Counted from the stretch's first letter, positions 51,551-62,241 are shown. The stretch is DNA of 64,000 bases from Sphingomonas brevis (GCF_023516505.1 NZ_JAMGBB010000001.1:1178001-1242000); one strand, 5' to 3'. Made by a program: numbers and translations. The notes: generated by a model not told the origin, from the sequence alone.

Positions 51551-51626
51551 GGGCGCTTAGCTCAGTTGGTAGAGCATCTCGTTTACACCGAGAGGGTCGG
51601 CGGTTCGAGCCCGTCAGCGCCCACCA
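51551..51626 (+). tRNA. tRNA-Val (anticodon TAC)
   Basis: 76 nt including an encoded CCA. Acceptor arms GGGCGCT and AGCGCCC pair; the D-loop reads AGCTCAGTTGGTAGAGC, the anticodon stem TCTCG/CGAGA holds loop TTTACAC (anticodon TAC), and the T-arm is GGTTCGAGCC. Flanked by two repressor-like genes. Confidence 0.95.
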
Positions 51627-51670
51627 TCGCGGCGGGATCAATGTCCGGGGGACATTGATCCGAGCCGCGA
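51627..51670. repeat. Long composite hairpin after tRNA-Val
   Basis: GGATCAATGTCC and GGACATTGATCC form a 12-bp perfect stem (51635-51661) nested inside TCGCGGC/GCCGCGA (51627-51633 and 51664-51670). It starts one base after the tRNA CCA. It may end tRNA transcription or be a mobile palindrome; no T-run follows. Confidence 0.7.
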
Positions 51671-51674
51671 TCCG

Positions 51675-52352
51675 CTAGATCGCTTCGCCAATGATTTTGT
51701 GGACCGAGACGACATCGGCCGCCTCAACCTCAAACGTCACATCAGGATTGAACTGGCGCAGTTCGATCTTCCCGTCCGAAAGTCTCACCAGTTCGCTGAT
51801 CATCGACCGATCGCCGGTCAGCATGACCACCACATCGTCGCCGACGGCGACCGAGGCCGAGGGCGCCACCAGCAGGTGTCTCCCGGCCCGGAAGCGCGGC
51901 CACATCGCCACGCCCGCCATCGTCACCGCATAGGCGCTCGCGTCAGCTGCCAGCACCCTGGGACGATCGACGGCACCGGCAAGACTCGCGCGATCGGTCG
52001 AGTAAAGCTCGATCCTGCTGCCCGGCTCGCCCCACTCGCCGGCAACTTGGGAAGCGAACAATGGGATTTCGGGCATGGCGGCATCCCGCCAGCCGCGATT
52101 TGGGTCGGCCAGCGCGGCCCCGGTAGCTTCGTTCGGAGCCACCTGCCCGATCCTTAGCGCCTCGAATTCCGCCAGCGTCATGCCCGCCGCGCCAAGCAGC
52201 TTTTCCAGCGTCCGCCGTGACGGATTGCCGTGCCTCCTGAGATCTGCCCAGATGGTGCGGCTGACGCCGGCGGTGACCGCCCAGCCGTTGGCAGTCACTC
52301 CGTCGGGCTTGAACCGCATCAGCTCCTCGAACAGTCGCTGACCTCTAGTCAT
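51675..52352 (-). CDS. S24/LexA-like HTH regulator, protease dyad probably lost
   Basis: 225 aa from the chosen Met. An N-terminal helix-turn-helix (about 20-55) has NGWAVTAGVSRTIWADLRRHGNPSRRTLE. The C-terminal S24-fold segment MAGVAMWPRFRAGRHLLVAP has Ala where LexA/CI proteins have the nucleophile Ser, and VSVHKII does not provide the usual Lys context. It therefore probably represses without self-cleavage. A Met 10 residues upstream (52382) is an alternative start. It lies convergent to tRNA-Val. Confidence 0.75.
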   Translation of the reverse strand: MTRGQRLFEELMRFKPDGVTANGWAVTAGVSRTIWADLRRHGNPSRRTLEKLLGAAGMTLAEFEALRIGQVAPNEATGAALADPNRGWRDAAMPEIPLFASQVAGEWGEPGSRIELYSTDRASLAGAVDRPRVLAADASAYAVTMAGVAMWPRFRAGRHLLVAPSASVAVGDDVVVMLTGDRSMISELVRLSDGKIELRQFNPDVTFEVEAADVVSVHKIIGEAI

Positions 52353-52459
52353 CGCGATCCAATTGCGTCCATTTCGGATCATGTTCCGATTGATCGGGCT
52401 CCAGCACAGCCATTATGTCAGATTTATCGAACAAGAGGCGACCCGGGATGACGATGCGG

Positions 52460-53377
52460 TCAAACAGCAGCGACCTTGCCGATCTCGCCGAAATAGCGGC
52501 ACATCGCGTCGCTGGCGGCCGGCGCCAGCTCGACGAACACGCGGCGGCCGTCATGCGGGTCGGCGCGGCGCCTGAACAGGCCGACATGGGTCATCGCCTT
52601 GATCCACCGCAGCGCGGTCGTCGCGGGGACCGCGGCGGCGATGCACAGCGACGACACAGGCACACGGTGCTGCGCAATCTCCGCCTGCAACAGGTCGAGC
52701 AGCATGTCCCAGGCCGGATCGGCAAACAGCTCCTCGTCGAAGAAGCGGGCGCGCAAACGACGCGCACGGATGACCTGGCGTACCATGTCGAGCGAAATGC
52801 TTGGCGTTTCGCCCTTCGGCGGTTGCGGTCGTTCTGCGGGCGCATCGGGGCCGACCGACAGGCGGGCGAGAGTCGCGGCTATCCGGCTGACTTCATCCGA
52901 CAATTGCCGGAGCCTGGCGGCGCTCGGCTCCTGCGAAACGTCCTCGGCGACGCCGCGAGATTTTCGAGAATTGCGCCACCTGGCCAGCGCCAGCGCCGCG
53001 GCCCGGTCCGCCGGCGTGCCATCGATCAGCAATTCAATGTCTGGATGTCGGACGCGCGCTGCGATCGGGTCAACGAGGGACCGCGGCGCGGCGATGATTG
53101 CCGGAAAATGCCCGGCGCCAACCTCGGAATCGATCCGATCGAGAATTCGGTCGAGTGCCTCCGTATCTTCTTCGAGCTCGAGCCAGACGGCTTCGGCGCT
53201 GGCTTGCTGGTCAAGCCGCGAAAGAAGCTGGTCAACCGCAACGTAAAAATATGGAGTATTTTCGCCGAAGGATACCGCGGCTCGGCGGGCAGCTCGCTCG
53301 GACGACGCCCCGATCAGGATTGGCGGCGAACCATATTCATCGAGCCGTGCCGCAACGGGAAAAACGCTCGCCTTCAT
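52460..53377 (-). CDS. MarR/winged-helix-type DNA-binding protein, long form
   Basis: 305 aa. The N-terminal ~170 residues have no recognised family (alpha/beta, ILIGASSERAARRAAVSFG). The C-terminal part is a winged helix: FADPAWDMLLDLLQAEIAQHRVPVSSLCIAAAVPATTALRWIKAMTHVGLFRRRADPHDGRR is MarR-like. Possibly a fused sensor plus DNA-binding module. The ATG at 53377 follows ACGAGG; a GTG three codons upstream is less likely. Confidence 0.75.
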   Translation of the reverse strand: MKASVFPVAARLDEYGSPPILIGASSERAARRAAVSFGENTPYFYVAVDQLLSRLDQQASAEAVWLELEEDTEALDRILDRIDSEVGAGHFPAIIAAPRSLVDPIAARVRHPDIELLIDGTPADRAAALALARWRNSRKSRGVAEDVSQEPSAARLRQLSDEVSRIAATLARLSVGPDAPAERPQPPKGETPSISLDMVRQVIRARRLRARFFDEELFADPAWDMLLDLLQAEIAQHRVPVSSLCIAAAVPATTALRWIKAMTHVGLFRRRADPHDGRRVFVELAPAASDAMCRYFGEIGKVAAV

Positions 53378-53510
53378 CGTCTGCACCTCGTGACGAATGG
53401 AACCGAGCAGGATGGTTTTAGCGTCGAAAGCGGAGCGATGTCAGTGGAAATTGCCTCCATAATGACGCTCCGCAACATGGCCGGCTAAGCCACCGGACCT
53501 CGGAACTGTC

Positions 53511-53726
53511 ATGGAGCGGGACTCCGTACCGCGGGAGGAGATCCGCGCCCTGTGGCTCGCCGAGCTTTCCGAGGCACTGGATGAGGCACTGATTCTGCTG
53601 GATCGGCTGGTTGCCGAGCGGATCGACCAAGTCGATGCCGATCTCTTGCGCGTCCAGATCGAGGAAATCCGGGCCGAACTTCGAGTTTTCTGGAGGCAAG
53701 GGCTGGCAGGCGGGACAAGACCATAG
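53511..53726 (+). CDS. Short helical protein, unknown
   Basis: 71 aa, acidic and predicted helical throughout (MERDSVPREEIRALWLAELS). Not recognised. It has weak SD support (CGGA) and overlaps open frames on the other strand, but its amphipathic pattern and ATG make it a plausible gene. Divergent from the winged-helix gene. Confidence 0.5.
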   Translation: MERDSVPREEIRALWLAELSEALDEALILLDRLVAERIDQVDADLLRVQIEEIRAELRVFWRQGLAGGTRP

Positions 53727-53775
53727 AACGCTGCGCTTGATTCATGCCGACCGGCGACTGACGACTGGCGCGAAC

Positions 53776-54609
53776 TTAGACCCCTTCAGGCAAGTCTCCA
53801 CCGCCGGCGAAGGGTTCCATGTACGGACCGATCGCCGGAGCTTCCCACCCGGCTGTCGCGCAAAAGCCGCGGTTGAGGAACGCCGCCTTGCCATATTGCA
53901 GGGGTTTGCCGTCGAGTCCGTCGACGCGGCCTCCCGCCGCTACCAGCACCGCATGCCCTGCCGCGGTGTCCCACTCGCTGGTCGGCGACAGGCGCGGGTA
54001 GATGTCGGCCTGCCCTTCCGCGAGGATGCAGAACTTAAGGCTCGATCCGATCGATACATGATCGCAAAGGCCGACCGCCTCGGCGAGATAATCGTCGGTC
54101 GCCTGGTTGTAATGCGACTTGGAAGCGATGGCGGCGCGGGTGTCGCCCAGCTCGCGGCAATAGATCGATCGGCGCGACCCGCCTTCGTCGATGAAGGCGC
54201 CCTCTCCGACCAGCCCGCCCCACAGCTTGCCAGTAACGGGCTGATGGACAACGCCCAGCTTGGGTTGGCCCTTCTCGATCAAGCCGATGTTGACTGTGTA
54301 ATCATCTCCGCCACGCACAAACTCCTTTGTCCCGTCGAGCGGATCGACCAGGAAATAGGTGTCGTCGTGAGCGGGAATTCGACCCGCGGCGACCTCTTCC
54401 TCGGCGATCACCGGAATGCCCGGCGCGGCCTCGGCCAGGGCACGCAAGATCAGCTTCTCGGCTGCCCGGTCACAAATCGTCACCGGGCTTTGGTCGCTCT
54501 TGGTCTCGACCTCGAAGCCGGCCGCGACCAACTTCAAAATCTCTGCCCCCGCGACGCGGGCCGCGACGACCAGGGCTTCAAGGAGAATATGTTCGTCCAA
54601 TTCACTCAC
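53776..54609 (-). CDS. cysQ: 3'(2'),5'-bisphosphate nucleotidase CysQ
   Basis: 277 aa from a GTG start. Inositol-monophosphatase fold: the metal-binding motif is DPLDGTKEFVRG, the upstream EEE motif is in PVIAEEEVAAG, and the C-terminal motif is WDTAAGHAVLVAAGG. It removes the 3'-phosphate from PAP/PAPS in sulfur metabolism. The GTG at 54609 has GGGGTGACG just upstream, and this SD lies in the arm of a REP-like palindrome. An upstream Met would add residues encoded by that repeat. Confidence 0.88.
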   Translation of the reverse strand: MSELDEHILLEALVVAARVAGAEILKLVAAGFEVETKSDQSPVTICDRAAEKLILRALAEAAPGIPVIAEEEVAAGRIPAHDDTYFLVDPLDGTKEFVRGGDDYTVNIGLIEKGQPKLGVVHQPVTGKLWGGLVGEGAFIDEGGSRRSIYCRELGDTRAAIASKSHYNQATDDYLAEAVGLCDHVSIGSSLKFCILAEGQADIYPRLSPTSEWDTAAGHAVLVAAGGRVDGLDGKPLQYGKAAFLNRGFCATAGWEAPAIGPYMEPFAGGGDLPEGV

Positions 54610-54703
54610 CGTCACCCCAGCGGAGGCCGGGGTCCATCTGTGTGCCGATCTCCCAGCGCCGAAGCAATTCCCCGACATGGATGCCAGCCTTTGCTGGCAT
54701 GAC
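54610..54703. repeat. REP-like palindromic pair between cysQ and the SDR gene
   Basis: CACCCCAGCGGAGGCCGGGG at the left and ATGCCAGCCTTTGCTGGCAT toward the right form separate small hairpins ending in GAC. It abuts the cysQ start and supplies its SD. Confidence 0.65.
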
Positions 54704-54709
54704 CGGGAA

Positions 54710-55489
54710 TTAGCGAGGAGCCATCCGAATCCCGCCGTCCAGACGGATGCTTTCGGCGTTCAAATAGCTGTTCTCGACGATGAACACCGCCAGCCGGCCA
54801 TATTCCTCGGCCTTGCCGAGCCGCTTCGGGAAAGGCACCTGCGCCGCCAGCGCTTCCTGAACATTGGGCGGCATCATTCCCACCATCGGCGTGTGAAATA
54901 CGCCCGGAAGGATCGTGTTTACCCGCACTCCGTCGTTCATCAGGTCGCGCGCGATGGGCAGGGCCATCGCCAGCACGCCGCCCTTCGACGCCGAATAGGC
55001 CGCCTGGCCGATCTGGCCATCCTCGGCCGCGACCGACGCGGTGTTGATGATCACGCCGCGCTCGCCATCGTCGAGCGGATCGGTCTGGACCATTCCGAAC
55101 GCCGAATAAGCGATGCAGCGGAACGATCCGACCAGGTTGATCCCGATCGCCAGCTCGAACTGGTTCATCGGGTAGCGCTTCAGCTCGCCCGTTGCCTTGT
55201 CCTTCCCGACCGTTTTCGCCGCGTTGGCGACGCCGGCACAATTGACCAGGATCCGCTCCTGCCCATGGGCGGCACGGGCCTTGTCGAACGCGGCGGCGAC
55301 CTTCTCGTCGCTGGTCACGTCGACCTCGCAGAAAATACCGCCGATATCGGCCGCGACCTTCTCGCCCTTGTCGGCGTCGCGATCGAAGATGGCGACCTTG
55401 GCTCCCTTCGCCGCCAACGCCCGCGCGGTCGCCTCGCCGAGGCCCGATGCGCCGCCGGTAACGACTGCTGCTGTTCCGTCGATTTTCAT
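54710..55489 (-). CDS. Short-chain dehydrogenase, 3-hydroxyacyl-CoA dehydrogenase type II-like
   Basis: 259 aa. The NAD motif is TGGASGLG; catalytic Ser in [13 protein letters not shown] and Tyr/Lys in [11 protein letters not shown]. The inserts after residue 85 ([17 protein letters not shown]) match type II HADH (HSD17B10 family), which oxidises branched 3-hydroxyacyl-CoAs such as 2-methyl-3-hydroxybutyryl-CoA. This fits the nearby leucine/isoleucine-type genes. GGAGAATGAA before the ATG at 55489 fixes the start; a longer frame is built from repeat sequence. Confidence 0.88.
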   Translation of the reverse strand: MKIDGTAAVVTGGASGLGEATARALAAKGAKVAIFDRDADKGEKVAADIGGIFCEVDVTSDEKVAAAFDKARAAHGQERILVNCAGVANAAKTVGKDKATGELKRYPMNQFELAIGINLVGSFRCIAYSAFGMVQTDPLDDGERGVIINTASVAAEDGQIGQAAYSASKGGVLAMALPIARDLMNDGVRVNTILPGVFHTPMVGMMPPNVQEALAAQVPFPKRLGKAEEYGRLAVFIVENSYLNAESIRLDGGIRMAPR

Positions 55490-55500
55490 TTCATTCTCCT

Positions 55501-55586
55501 CGTCATCCCGGGCTTGACCCGGGATCCGCCTTTTCTTCAGGCGGCGGTAGAAGGAAGGCAGACCCCGGATCAAGTCCGGGGTGACG
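55501..55586. repeat. REP-like palindrome (CGTCATCCCGGG family)
   Basis: CGTCATCCCGGGCTTGACCC opens and GGATCAAGTCCGGGGTGACG closes an imperfect palindrome. It lies between the SDR gene and mccA; a simpler copy is at 62251-62279. Confidence 0.85.
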
Positions 55587-55587
55587 G

Positions 55588-57459
55588 TTATTTCCCTGTC
55601 GGCTCCACCACCACCAGCACCGCATCCACCTGCACCTGCGCGCCGGCCTCGGCATTCAGTTCGGCAACCACGCCGTCGAACGGCGCGGCGAGTCCATGCT
55701 CCATTTTCATCGCTTCCAGCGTCAGCAAGCGTTGGCCCTTGGCAACCTTTTCGCCCTGCTTGACGTCAACGCTGGTAACCTTCCCCGGCATCGGCGCCAG
55801 GATCGCGCCGTCGCCTGCGGCCGCGCCGACATTGCCGCGTGCCGAGCGGTCGAATTCGTAAGCCTGGCCCTCGTAGAAAACGACCACGCGTTCGTCGTCG
55901 CGAAAGCCCGATACTGCCGCCATCGGCTCGCCGTCTTCCAGCGCAACGCTTTCAAAATTGCCGCTACGGCCCAGCGCAACGCTGACGTTTGGCGCGGCAT
56001 TGAGCCGGAAACCGGTAAGTTCGCCGAGCGAGCCCTCTTCCTCCTCGGCCACCGCAACCGCTGCCGCGCCACGCCACAGCGGCCCGTCAGGTTCGGGGTC
56101 GGGCACCAGTTCGCCAAGCTGCCGCTCGATGAAGCCGGTATCGATCCGGGCAGCGCCAAAGTCATCGTCGAGCAAGGCGTTGAACAGGAAACCCGCGTTG
56201 GTCCTGACCGGCCAGACCTCGACCTCGTCCAGGATTCCGGCCAGCTCGCCGATCGCTTCGGCGCGATCCTCGCCCCAGGCGACCAGCTTGGCGATCATCG
56301 GGTCGTAGAAAGGCGAAATGGCATCGCCCTCTTCAACGCCGGTTTCGATGCGGCCTTCATCGCCCAGGTCGAAATGTTCGAGCCGCCCCACGCTCGGCAA
56401 AAATCCCTTGGCCGGGTCCTCGGCGTAGAGCCGTGCCTCGATTGCCCAGCCGTCGATCGATAGTTCTTCCTGTTTCCTCGGCAGCTTCTCGCCGCTCGCG
56501 ACGCGCAGCTGCCATTCGACCAGGTCCTGGCCGGTGATTTCCTCGGTCACCGGATGCTCGACCTGCAGGCGCGTGTTCATTTCCATGAACCAGATGCGGT
56601 CAGCCTTCAGGCCCTTGGACGCGTCGGCGATGAACTCGATCGTCCCGGCGCCTTCGTAATTGACCGCCTTGGCCGCGCGCACCGCCGCGCCGCACACTGC
56701 CTCACGCGTTTTCTCGTCCATGCCCGGCGCGGGCGCTTCCTCGATCACCTTTTGGTGGCGCCGCTGCAGCGAACAGTCGCGCTCGAACAAATGGACGACA
56801 TTGCCATGGCTGTCGCCGAACACCTGAACCTCTATGTGCCGAGGCGAGAGAATATATTTCTCGATCAGCACCCGGTCGTCGCCGAAGCTCGACGCCGCCT
56901 CGCGCTTGCAGCTTACCAGCGCGTCGTCAAAGTCCTTGGCCGTATCGACCCGCCGCATGCCCTTGCCACCGCCGCCCGCAACTGCCTTGATCAGCACCGG
57001 ATAGCCGATCGCGTCGGCCTCCTTTTTGAGGCGCTTCGGATCCTGGTCCTCACCGAGATAGCCCGGGGTCACCGGCACGCCGGCGTCGGCCATCAGCTTC
57101 TTGGCCGCGTCTTTCAGGCCCATGGCGCGGATGCTGTCAGGCTTCGGCCCGACCCAGATGAGGCCGGCCTTGATCACCGCCGCCGCAAAGTCTGCGTTTT
57201 CGCTGAGGAAGCCATAGCCCGGGTGGATCGCCTGCGCCTTGGTGGCCTTGGCAGCGGCGATGATCTTATCGCCGACCAGATAGCTTTCGCGCGCTGGAGA
57301 TGGGCCGATATGTACGGCCTCGTCGGCCATGCGGACGTGCAGCGCCTTGGCGTCGGCGTCGGAATGGACCGCAATCGTTCTGATCCCCATTTTCCGCGCG
57401 GTGCGGATGATCCGGCAGGCGATCTCGCCGCGGTTGGCGATGAGGAGCGACTTGATCAC
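55588..57459 (-). CDS. mccA: Methylcrotonyl-CoA carboxylase biotin/carboxylase subunit
   Basis: 623 aa. A biotin carboxylase domain (1-450: [45 protein letters not shown]) is followed by a linker and a C-terminal biotinyl domain with Lys585 in EAMKMEH. It carboxylates its own biotin; MccB then transfers CO2 to the acyl-CoA. A GTG start overlaps the bioB stop (GTGA). The MCC assignment rests on the neighbouring mccB and ivd genes; a related acyl-CoA carboxylase is possible. Confidence 0.9.
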   Translation of the reverse strand: MIKSLLIANRGEIACRIIRTARKMGIRTIAVHSDADAKALHVRMADEAVHIGPSPARESYLVGDKIIAAAKATKAQAIHPGYGFLSENADFAAAVIKAGLIWVGPKPDSIRAMGLKDAAKKLMADAGVPVTPGYLGEDQDPKRLKKEADAIGYPVLIKAVAGGGGKGMRRVDTAKDFDDALVSCKREAASSFGDDRVLIEKYILSPRHIEVQVFGDSHGNVVHLFERDCSLQRRHQKVIEEAPAPGMDEKTREAVCGAAVRAAKAVNYEGAGTIEFIADASKGLKADRIWFMEMNTRLQVEHPVTEEITGQDLVEWQLRVASGEKLPRKQEELSIDGWAIEARLYAEDPAKGFLPSVGRLEHFDLGDEGRIETGVEEGDAISPFYDPMIAKLVAWGEDRAEAIGELAGILDEVEVWPVRTNAGFLFNALLDDDFGAARIDTGFIERQLGELVPDPEPDGPLWRGAAAVAVAEEEEGSLGELTGFRLNAAPNVSVALGRSGNFESVALEDGEPMAAVSGFRDDERVVVFYEGQAYEFDRSARGNVGAAAGDGAILAPMPGKVTSVDVKQGEKVAKGQRLLTLEAMKMEHGLAAPFDGVVAELNAEAGAQVQVDAVLVVVEPTGK

Positions 57460-58448
57460 TCCGCCGCCTCCATCCGCATCGGCTCCTCGGCCACCATTGC
57501 TTTCAATCCCAGCTTGGCAAGCATGGCGGAATCGGCGCTGTCGCCGGCGTTGGCGGTGGTCAGCAGCTTGTCGCCGGTAAAGATGCTGTTGGCGCCGGCC
57601 AGGAAGCAGAGCGCCTGGGTGCTCTCGGACATGCTCTCGCGGCCGGCCGACAGGCGGACCATCGATCGCGGCATGGTGATGCGCGCCACCGCGACGGTGC
57701 GGACGAACTCGATATCGTCGATCATCCTCTCCCCGGCGAACATGTCACCCAGCACCGTGCCCTTGACCGGGACCAATGCGTTGATCGGGACGCTTTCCGG
57801 ATGGCGCGGCAGGGTCGCCAGCGCGTGAATTAAGCCGACGCGGTCGTCGCGACTCTCGCCCATGCCGACAATCCCGCCGCAGCAGACGGCGATCCCGGCC
57901 CCACGCACTTCTTCCAGCGTATCGAGCCGCTCCTGAAAGGTCCTGGTGCTGATGATCTCGCCATAATGCTCGGGCGAGGTGTCGATATTATGGTTGTAAT
58001 AGTCGAGGCCTGCATCCTTGAGCGCCCGTGCCTGTGTGGCCGTCAGCATGCCGAGCGTCATGCAGGTCTCTAGGCCCATGGCCTTCACCCCCGCCACCAT
58101 TTCGCACACCTTGCCCATGTCGCGGTCCTTGGGCTCCCGCCACGCCGCGCCCATGCAGAAGCGCTGCGAACCATGGGCCTTGGCCTCCGCCGCGGCAGCC
58201 AGCACCGCATCGACATCCATCAACTTCTCGGCCTTCAGCCCCGACTTGGCGTGCGCAGACTGCGAGCAATAGCCGCAGTCCTCCGGGCAGCCGCCGGTCT
58301 TGATCGACAGGAGGGTGCAAAGCTGAACCTCCCCCGCCGCGTGATGCGCCCGATGTACCTCAGCCGCGCGAAACACGAGTTCGGTGAAGGGGAGGTCGAA
58401 GAGGTCCGCGATTTCGGCGCGGGTCCAGTTGGTCTTCATCATGGCCAT
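57456..58448 (-). CDS. bioB: Biotin synthase
   Basis: 330 aa. The radical-SAM cysteines are Cys54, Cys58 and Cys61 in [16 protein letters not shown], with [16 protein letters not shown] and the second cluster region. It inserts sulfur into dethiobiotin. It sits between mccB and mccA with stop/start overlaps on both sides, so biotin is made from the same transcript as the enzyme that needs it. Its ATG at 58448 overlaps the mccB TGA; Mets at residues 3 and 4 are alternative starts. Confidence 0.95.
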   Translation of the reverse strand: MAMMKTNWTRAEIADLFDLPFTELVFRAAEVHRAHHAAGEVQLCTLLSIKTGGCPEDCGYCSQSAHAKSGLKAEKLMDVDAVLAAAAEAKAHGSQRFCMGAAWREPKDRDMGKVCEMVAGVKAMGLETCMTLGMLTATQARALKDAGLDYYNHNIDTSPEHYGEIISTRTFQERLDTLEEVRGAGIAVCCGGIVGMGESRDDRVGLIHALATLPRHPESVPINALVPVKGTVLGDMFAGERMIDDIEFVRTVAVARITMPRSMVRLSAGRESMSESTQALCFLAGANSIFTGDKLLTTANAGDSADSAMLAKLGLKAMVAEEPMRMEAAE

Positions 58449-60049
58449 CACATCCTGAACACGCCGAACTGCGGCCGGTCGGGGATCGGGGCGTTCAAAC
58501 AGGCCGCAAACGCCAGCCCCAGCACATCGCGGGTCTGCACCGGGTCGATGATCCCATCGTCCCACAGGCGCGCGGTGGCATGCCAGGGGTTGCCCTGCGC
58601 TTCATAATCGTCGCGGATCGGCTGCTTGAATTCCTCCGCCTGCTTGGCCGTCCATTTGGCCGCGTCGGCATGGACCGTGGCCAGCACGCTCGCCGCCTGC
58701 TCGCCGCCCATCACGCTGATCCGGCTGTTGGGCCAAGTGAACAGGAAGCGGGGAGAATATGCCCGGCCGCACATGCCGTAATTGCCGGCACCAAAGCTTC
58801 CACCGATCAGGACGGTGACCTTGGGCACGGTCGCGGTGGCGACGGCGGTGACCAGCTTGGCGCCATGCTTGGCGATCCCCTCTGCCTCATATTTGCCGCC
58901 GACCATGAAGCCCGAGATATTCTGCAGGAACAGCAAGGGGATGCGCCGCTGGCAGGCGAGCTCGATGAAGTGAGCGCCCTTTACCGCGCTCTCGCTGAAC
59001 AGCACGCCATTGTTGGCGAGAATCGCGACCGGCATGCCCCAGATATGGGCGAAGCCGCATACCAGCGAAGAACCGAACAGCGGCTTGAACTCGTGGAACT
59101 CGGATGCGTCGACGATCCGCGCGATTACCTCGTGCACGTCGTAGGGCGCTCGCACATCCTCGGGGATGATCGAGTAAAGTTCTTCGGCGTCGTATAGCGG
59201 CGGCCGAGGTTCGCGTAGTTCGACCCCTGCCCCCGCTTCAGATCCAAGGTGCGACACAATGTCGCGGACGATGGTCAGCGCATGCTCGTCATTTTCTGCG
59301 AGATGGTCGACCACGCCCGATTTGCGGGCATGAAGGTCGCCGCCGCCAAGCTCTTCGGCGCTAATCTCTTCGCCCGTCGCCGCCTTCACCAGCGGCGGCC
59401 CGGCGAGAAAGATCGTGCCCTGGTTGCGCACGATAATGCTCTCGTCGCTCATCGCCGGGACGTAGGCGCCGCCGGCCGTACAGCTGCCCATGACGCAGGC
59501 GATCTGGGCAATGCCCTTCGAGCTCATCTGCGCCTGGTTGAAAAAGATTCGGCCGAAATGGTCGCGGTCAGGAAACACCTCCGCCTGGTGCGGCAGGTTC
59601 GCGCCGCCGCTGTCGACCAAATAGATGCAAGGCAGCCGGTTGGCCTCGGCAATCTCCTGCGCCCGGAGATGCTTTTTCACCGTCATTGGAAAATAGGTGC
59701 CGCCCTTCACCGTCGCGTCATTGGCGACGATCATCACCTGCCGGCCCGAAACTCGCCCAATGCCGGCGATCATGCCTGCGCCGGGCACTTCGCGATGGTA
59801 AAGGTCGCAAGCCGCGAGCTGACCGATCTCCAGGAAGGGCGAACCGGGATCGAGCACCCGCTCGACACGGTCACGGGGCAGCAGCTTGCCGCGCGACACA
59901 TGGCGTTCGCGCGATTTTTCATTGCCGCCCTTGGCCGCCTTGGCGACGTCCTTGCGGAGCTTCTCGGCCAGCGCGCGGTTGTGTGCGGCGCGGGCCTGCG
60001 CCTCGTCCGACGACAGGTCGATCTTCGTGTCGAGCCGCGGTGCGCTCAT
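58448..60049 (-). CDS. mccB: Methylcrotonyl-CoA carboxylase carboxyltransferase subunit
   Basis: 533 aa. Crotonase-like carboxyltransferase domains: [18 protein letters not shown], the acyl-CoA side [27 protein letters not shown], and the biotin side [23 protein letters not shown]. It makes 3-methylglutaconyl-CoA in leucine breakdown. The Met at 60049 was chosen over a frame open to 60118, whose added leader lacks support. First gene of the mccB-bioB-mccA set. Confidence 0.92.
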   Translation of the reverse strand: MSAPRLDTKIDLSSDEAQARAAHNRALAEKLRKDVAKAAKGGNEKSRERHVSRGKLLPRDRVERVLDPGSPFLEIGQLAACDLYHREVPGAGMIAGIGRVSGRQVMIVANDATVKGGTYFPMTVKKHLRAQEIAEANRLPCIYLVDSGGANLPHQAEVFPDRDHFGRIFFNQAQMSSKGIAQIACVMGSCTAGGAYVPAMSDESIIVRNQGTIFLAGPPLVKAATGEEISAEELGGGDLHARKSGVVDHLAENDEHALTIVRDIVSHLGSEAGAGVELREPRPPLYDAEELYSIIPEDVRAPYDVHEVIARIVDASEFHEFKPLFGSSLVCGFAHIWGMPVAILANNGVLFSESAVKGAHFIELACQRRIPLLFLQNISGFMVGGKYEAEGIAKHGAKLVTAVATATVPKVTVLIGGSFGAGNYGMCGRAYSPRFLFTWPNSRISVMGGEQAASVLATVHADAAKWTAKQAEEFKQPIRDDYEAQGNPWHATARLWDDGIIDPVQTRDVLGLAFAACLNAPIPDRPQFGVFRM

Positions 60050-60159
60050 CCCTGTCACATCCCCGTTTGTCGAAACCTTCTGGAGCCCTGCGCGTAGCGT
60101 CCCCAGTGCGACTTGCAAAGCGGTGGCTTCAGACTGCCGGCATCCATTGGGAGAAGAAT

Positions 60160-62241
60160 ATGCGCACCAAGCTCTACGCCCTGCTGCTCGCCAGCGCTGT
60201 CCCCGCGCTCGCTATCAGCGCCTGCAAGGGCACGGCCGACAACCAGACGGAAAAGGCGGCGGTCAGCGCCTCGGGCATCGATCTTGCCGCGATGGACAAG
60301 AGTGTGAAGCCGGGCGACGATTTTTACGCCTACGCCAATGGCGGCTGGATGAAGGCCACTGAAATACCGGCCGACCGTAGCTCTGTTGGCGGCTTCTACA
60401 TCGCCGACCAGGTGCGCGAACAGCACGCCAAGGAACTGATCGACGGCATTTTGAAGTCCAATCCGGCGGCCGGCAGCGACGAGGCCCGCATCCGCGACTT
60501 CTACAACGCCTATGCGAACACCGACGCGATCGACAAGGCCGGCATGGCCCCGGCCAAGGCCGACCTCGATGCGATTGCCGCGATCGCCGACAAGCGCGCG
60601 CTCTCAGCCGCGATCGGCTCGACGCTTCGCGCGGACACCGATCCGCTCAACGCGACCAATTTCCAGACCGACAATCTGTTCGGCATATTCGTGACCCAGG
60701 GTCTCAGCACGCCGGGAGAGCAGATCCCCTATCTGATGCAGGGTGGCCTCGGCATGCCCGAGCGCGAATATTATTTGAGCGGCGATGTAGACATGGCCGG
60801 CCTTCGCGCAAAGTATCGCACCTATGTCGAAACAGTGATGAAGGAAGCCGGGAACGCCGATCCCACCGCCGCGGCCGACCGCATCATCGGGCTGGAGACC
60901 AAGATCGCCCAGGCCCATGTCTCGCGCCAGGAAAGCGAAGATTTCGCCAAGGGCGCCAAGGTCTGGACCCGCGCCGAGCTGGAGAAGAATGCGCCGGGCA
61001 TCGACTGGGCAGCGCTGCTAGACGCGGCGCAACTGGGCAGCGTCCAGAAGTTCCAGGCCTATCATGCCGGTTCGATTCCGAAGCTGTCGGCGCTGGTGGC
61101 TTCGCAGCCGCTTGACGCGTGGAAAGACTGGCTGGCGTTCCACACTCTGAACCAGCAAGCGAGCGTGCTGCCCAAGGCGATCCGCGACGCGAGCTTTGCC
61201 TTCAACGGCACCGCCCTTGGAGGCGCCAAGGAGCAGCGGCCGCGCGATGCTTTGGCGCTCAACGCGGTCGGCAACCAGCTGCAGGATGCGGTCGGCAAGG
61301 CCTATGTGGCCAAATATTTCCCGGCCGAGAGCAAGACCGAAATCCAGGGCATGGTCGAAAAGATCAAGGCAGCCTTCGCCCAGCGCGTACAGGCGCTCGA
61401 CTGGATGGCGCCGTCGACCAAGCAGGAAGCACTCAAGAAGGTCGAAACCATCGTCGTCGGAGTGGGCTACCCCGACAGCTGGCGCGATTATTCATCGCTG
61501 ACCGTCAGCCCGACCGACGCCTATGCAAACGTCAAAAATGCCGGCCTTGCCGAGTACCGTTACCAGATTGGCAAGATCGGCAAGCCGATGGACCGGGCCG
61601 AATGGTGGATGCCGCCCCAGCTGGTCAACGCGGTCAACCTGCCGGTGCAAAATTCCCTCAATTTCCCGGCCGCGATCCTGGTCCGGCCGTTCTTCGACCC
61701 CAAGGCCGACGCGGCGTTCAATTATGGCGCGATCGGCGGCGTGATCGGTCACGAGATCAGCCACAGCTTCGACAATAATGGCGCCTTGTTCGATTCTACC
61801 GGCGCTCTGCGCAATTGGTGGACGCCGGCTGATTTCGCCAGGTTCCAGAAATCAGGCGACGCGCTGGCCAAGCAATATGACAGTTACGAGCCATTCCCCG
61901 GCCTGCACATCAACGGCAAGCTGACGCTGGGCGAGAATATCGCCGACGTCGCCGGCCTGCAGGCAGCCTATGAGGCTTATCGCGCCAGCCTAAACGGCAA
62001 GGAGGCGCCGGTGATCGACGGCTTTACCGGCGACCAGCGCTTCTTCATCGCCTATGCGCAAAGCTGGGCGACCAAGATGCGCGACGAGGCGTTGAAGGCG
62101 CGCATCGCGACCGACGGCCATTCGCCCGGCAACTACCGCGCGCTCACCGTCCGCAACATCGACGCCTGGTACACCGCCTTCAACGTGAAGCCGGGCGACA
62201 AGCTTTATTTGGATCCCAAGGATCGCGTGAAGGTTTGGTAG
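60160..62241 (+). CDS. M13-family zinc metallopeptidase lipoprotein
   Basis: 693 aa. Lipobox LAISAC near residue 20 anchors it in the envelope. Zinc motif HEISH (531-535) in [14 protein letters not shown], third ligand Glu592 in [10 protein letters not shown], and the terminal VKVW match neprilysin/PepO. The N-terminus [20 protein letters not shown] is the M13 opening. A frame extending upstream to 59686 is not used: GGGAGAAG before the ATG at 60160 fixes the start. Exopeptidase or oligopeptidase role inferred. Confidence 0.93.
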   Translation: MRTKLYALLLASAVPALAISACKGTADNQTEKAAVSASGIDLAAMDKSVKPGDDFYAYANGGWMKATEIPADRSSVGGFYIADQVREQHAKELIDGILKSNPAAGSDEARIRDFYNAYANTDAIDKAGMAPAKADLDAIAAIADKRALSAAIGSTLRADTDPLNATNFQTDNLFGIFVTQGLSTPGEQIPYLMQGGLGMPEREYYLSGDVDMAGLRAKYRTYVETVMKEAGNADPTAAADRIIGLETKIAQAHVSRQESEDFAKGAKVWTRAELEKNAPGIDWAALLDAAQLGSVQKFQAYHAGSIPKLSALVASQPLDAWKDWLAFHTLNQQASVLPKAIRDASFAFNGTALGGAKEQRPRDALALNAVGNQLQDAVGKAYVAKYFPAESKTEIQGMVEKIKAAFAQRVQALDWMAPSTKQEALKKVETIVVGVGYPDSWRDYSSLTVSPTDAYANVKNAGLAEYRYQIGKIGKPMDRAEWWMPPQLVNAVNLPVQNSLNFPAAILVRPFFDPKADAAFNYGAIGGVIGHEISHSFDNNGALFDSTGALRNWWTPADFARFQKSGDALAKQYDSYEPFPGLHINGKLTLGENIADVAGLQAAYEAYRASLNGKEAPVIDGFTGDQRFFIAYAQSWATKMRDEALKARIATDGHSPGNYRALTVRNIDAWYTAFNVKPGDKLYLDPKDRVKVW

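Noticed and set aside
50935-52352. Prophage remnant at tRNA-Val
   Set aside because: No integrase, structural or lysis genes and no clear att repeat; only repressor-like genes.
59686-60159. N-terminal extension of the M13 peptidase frame
   Set aside because: It overlaps mccB antisense and precedes a lipoprotein signal with a good SD at 60160.
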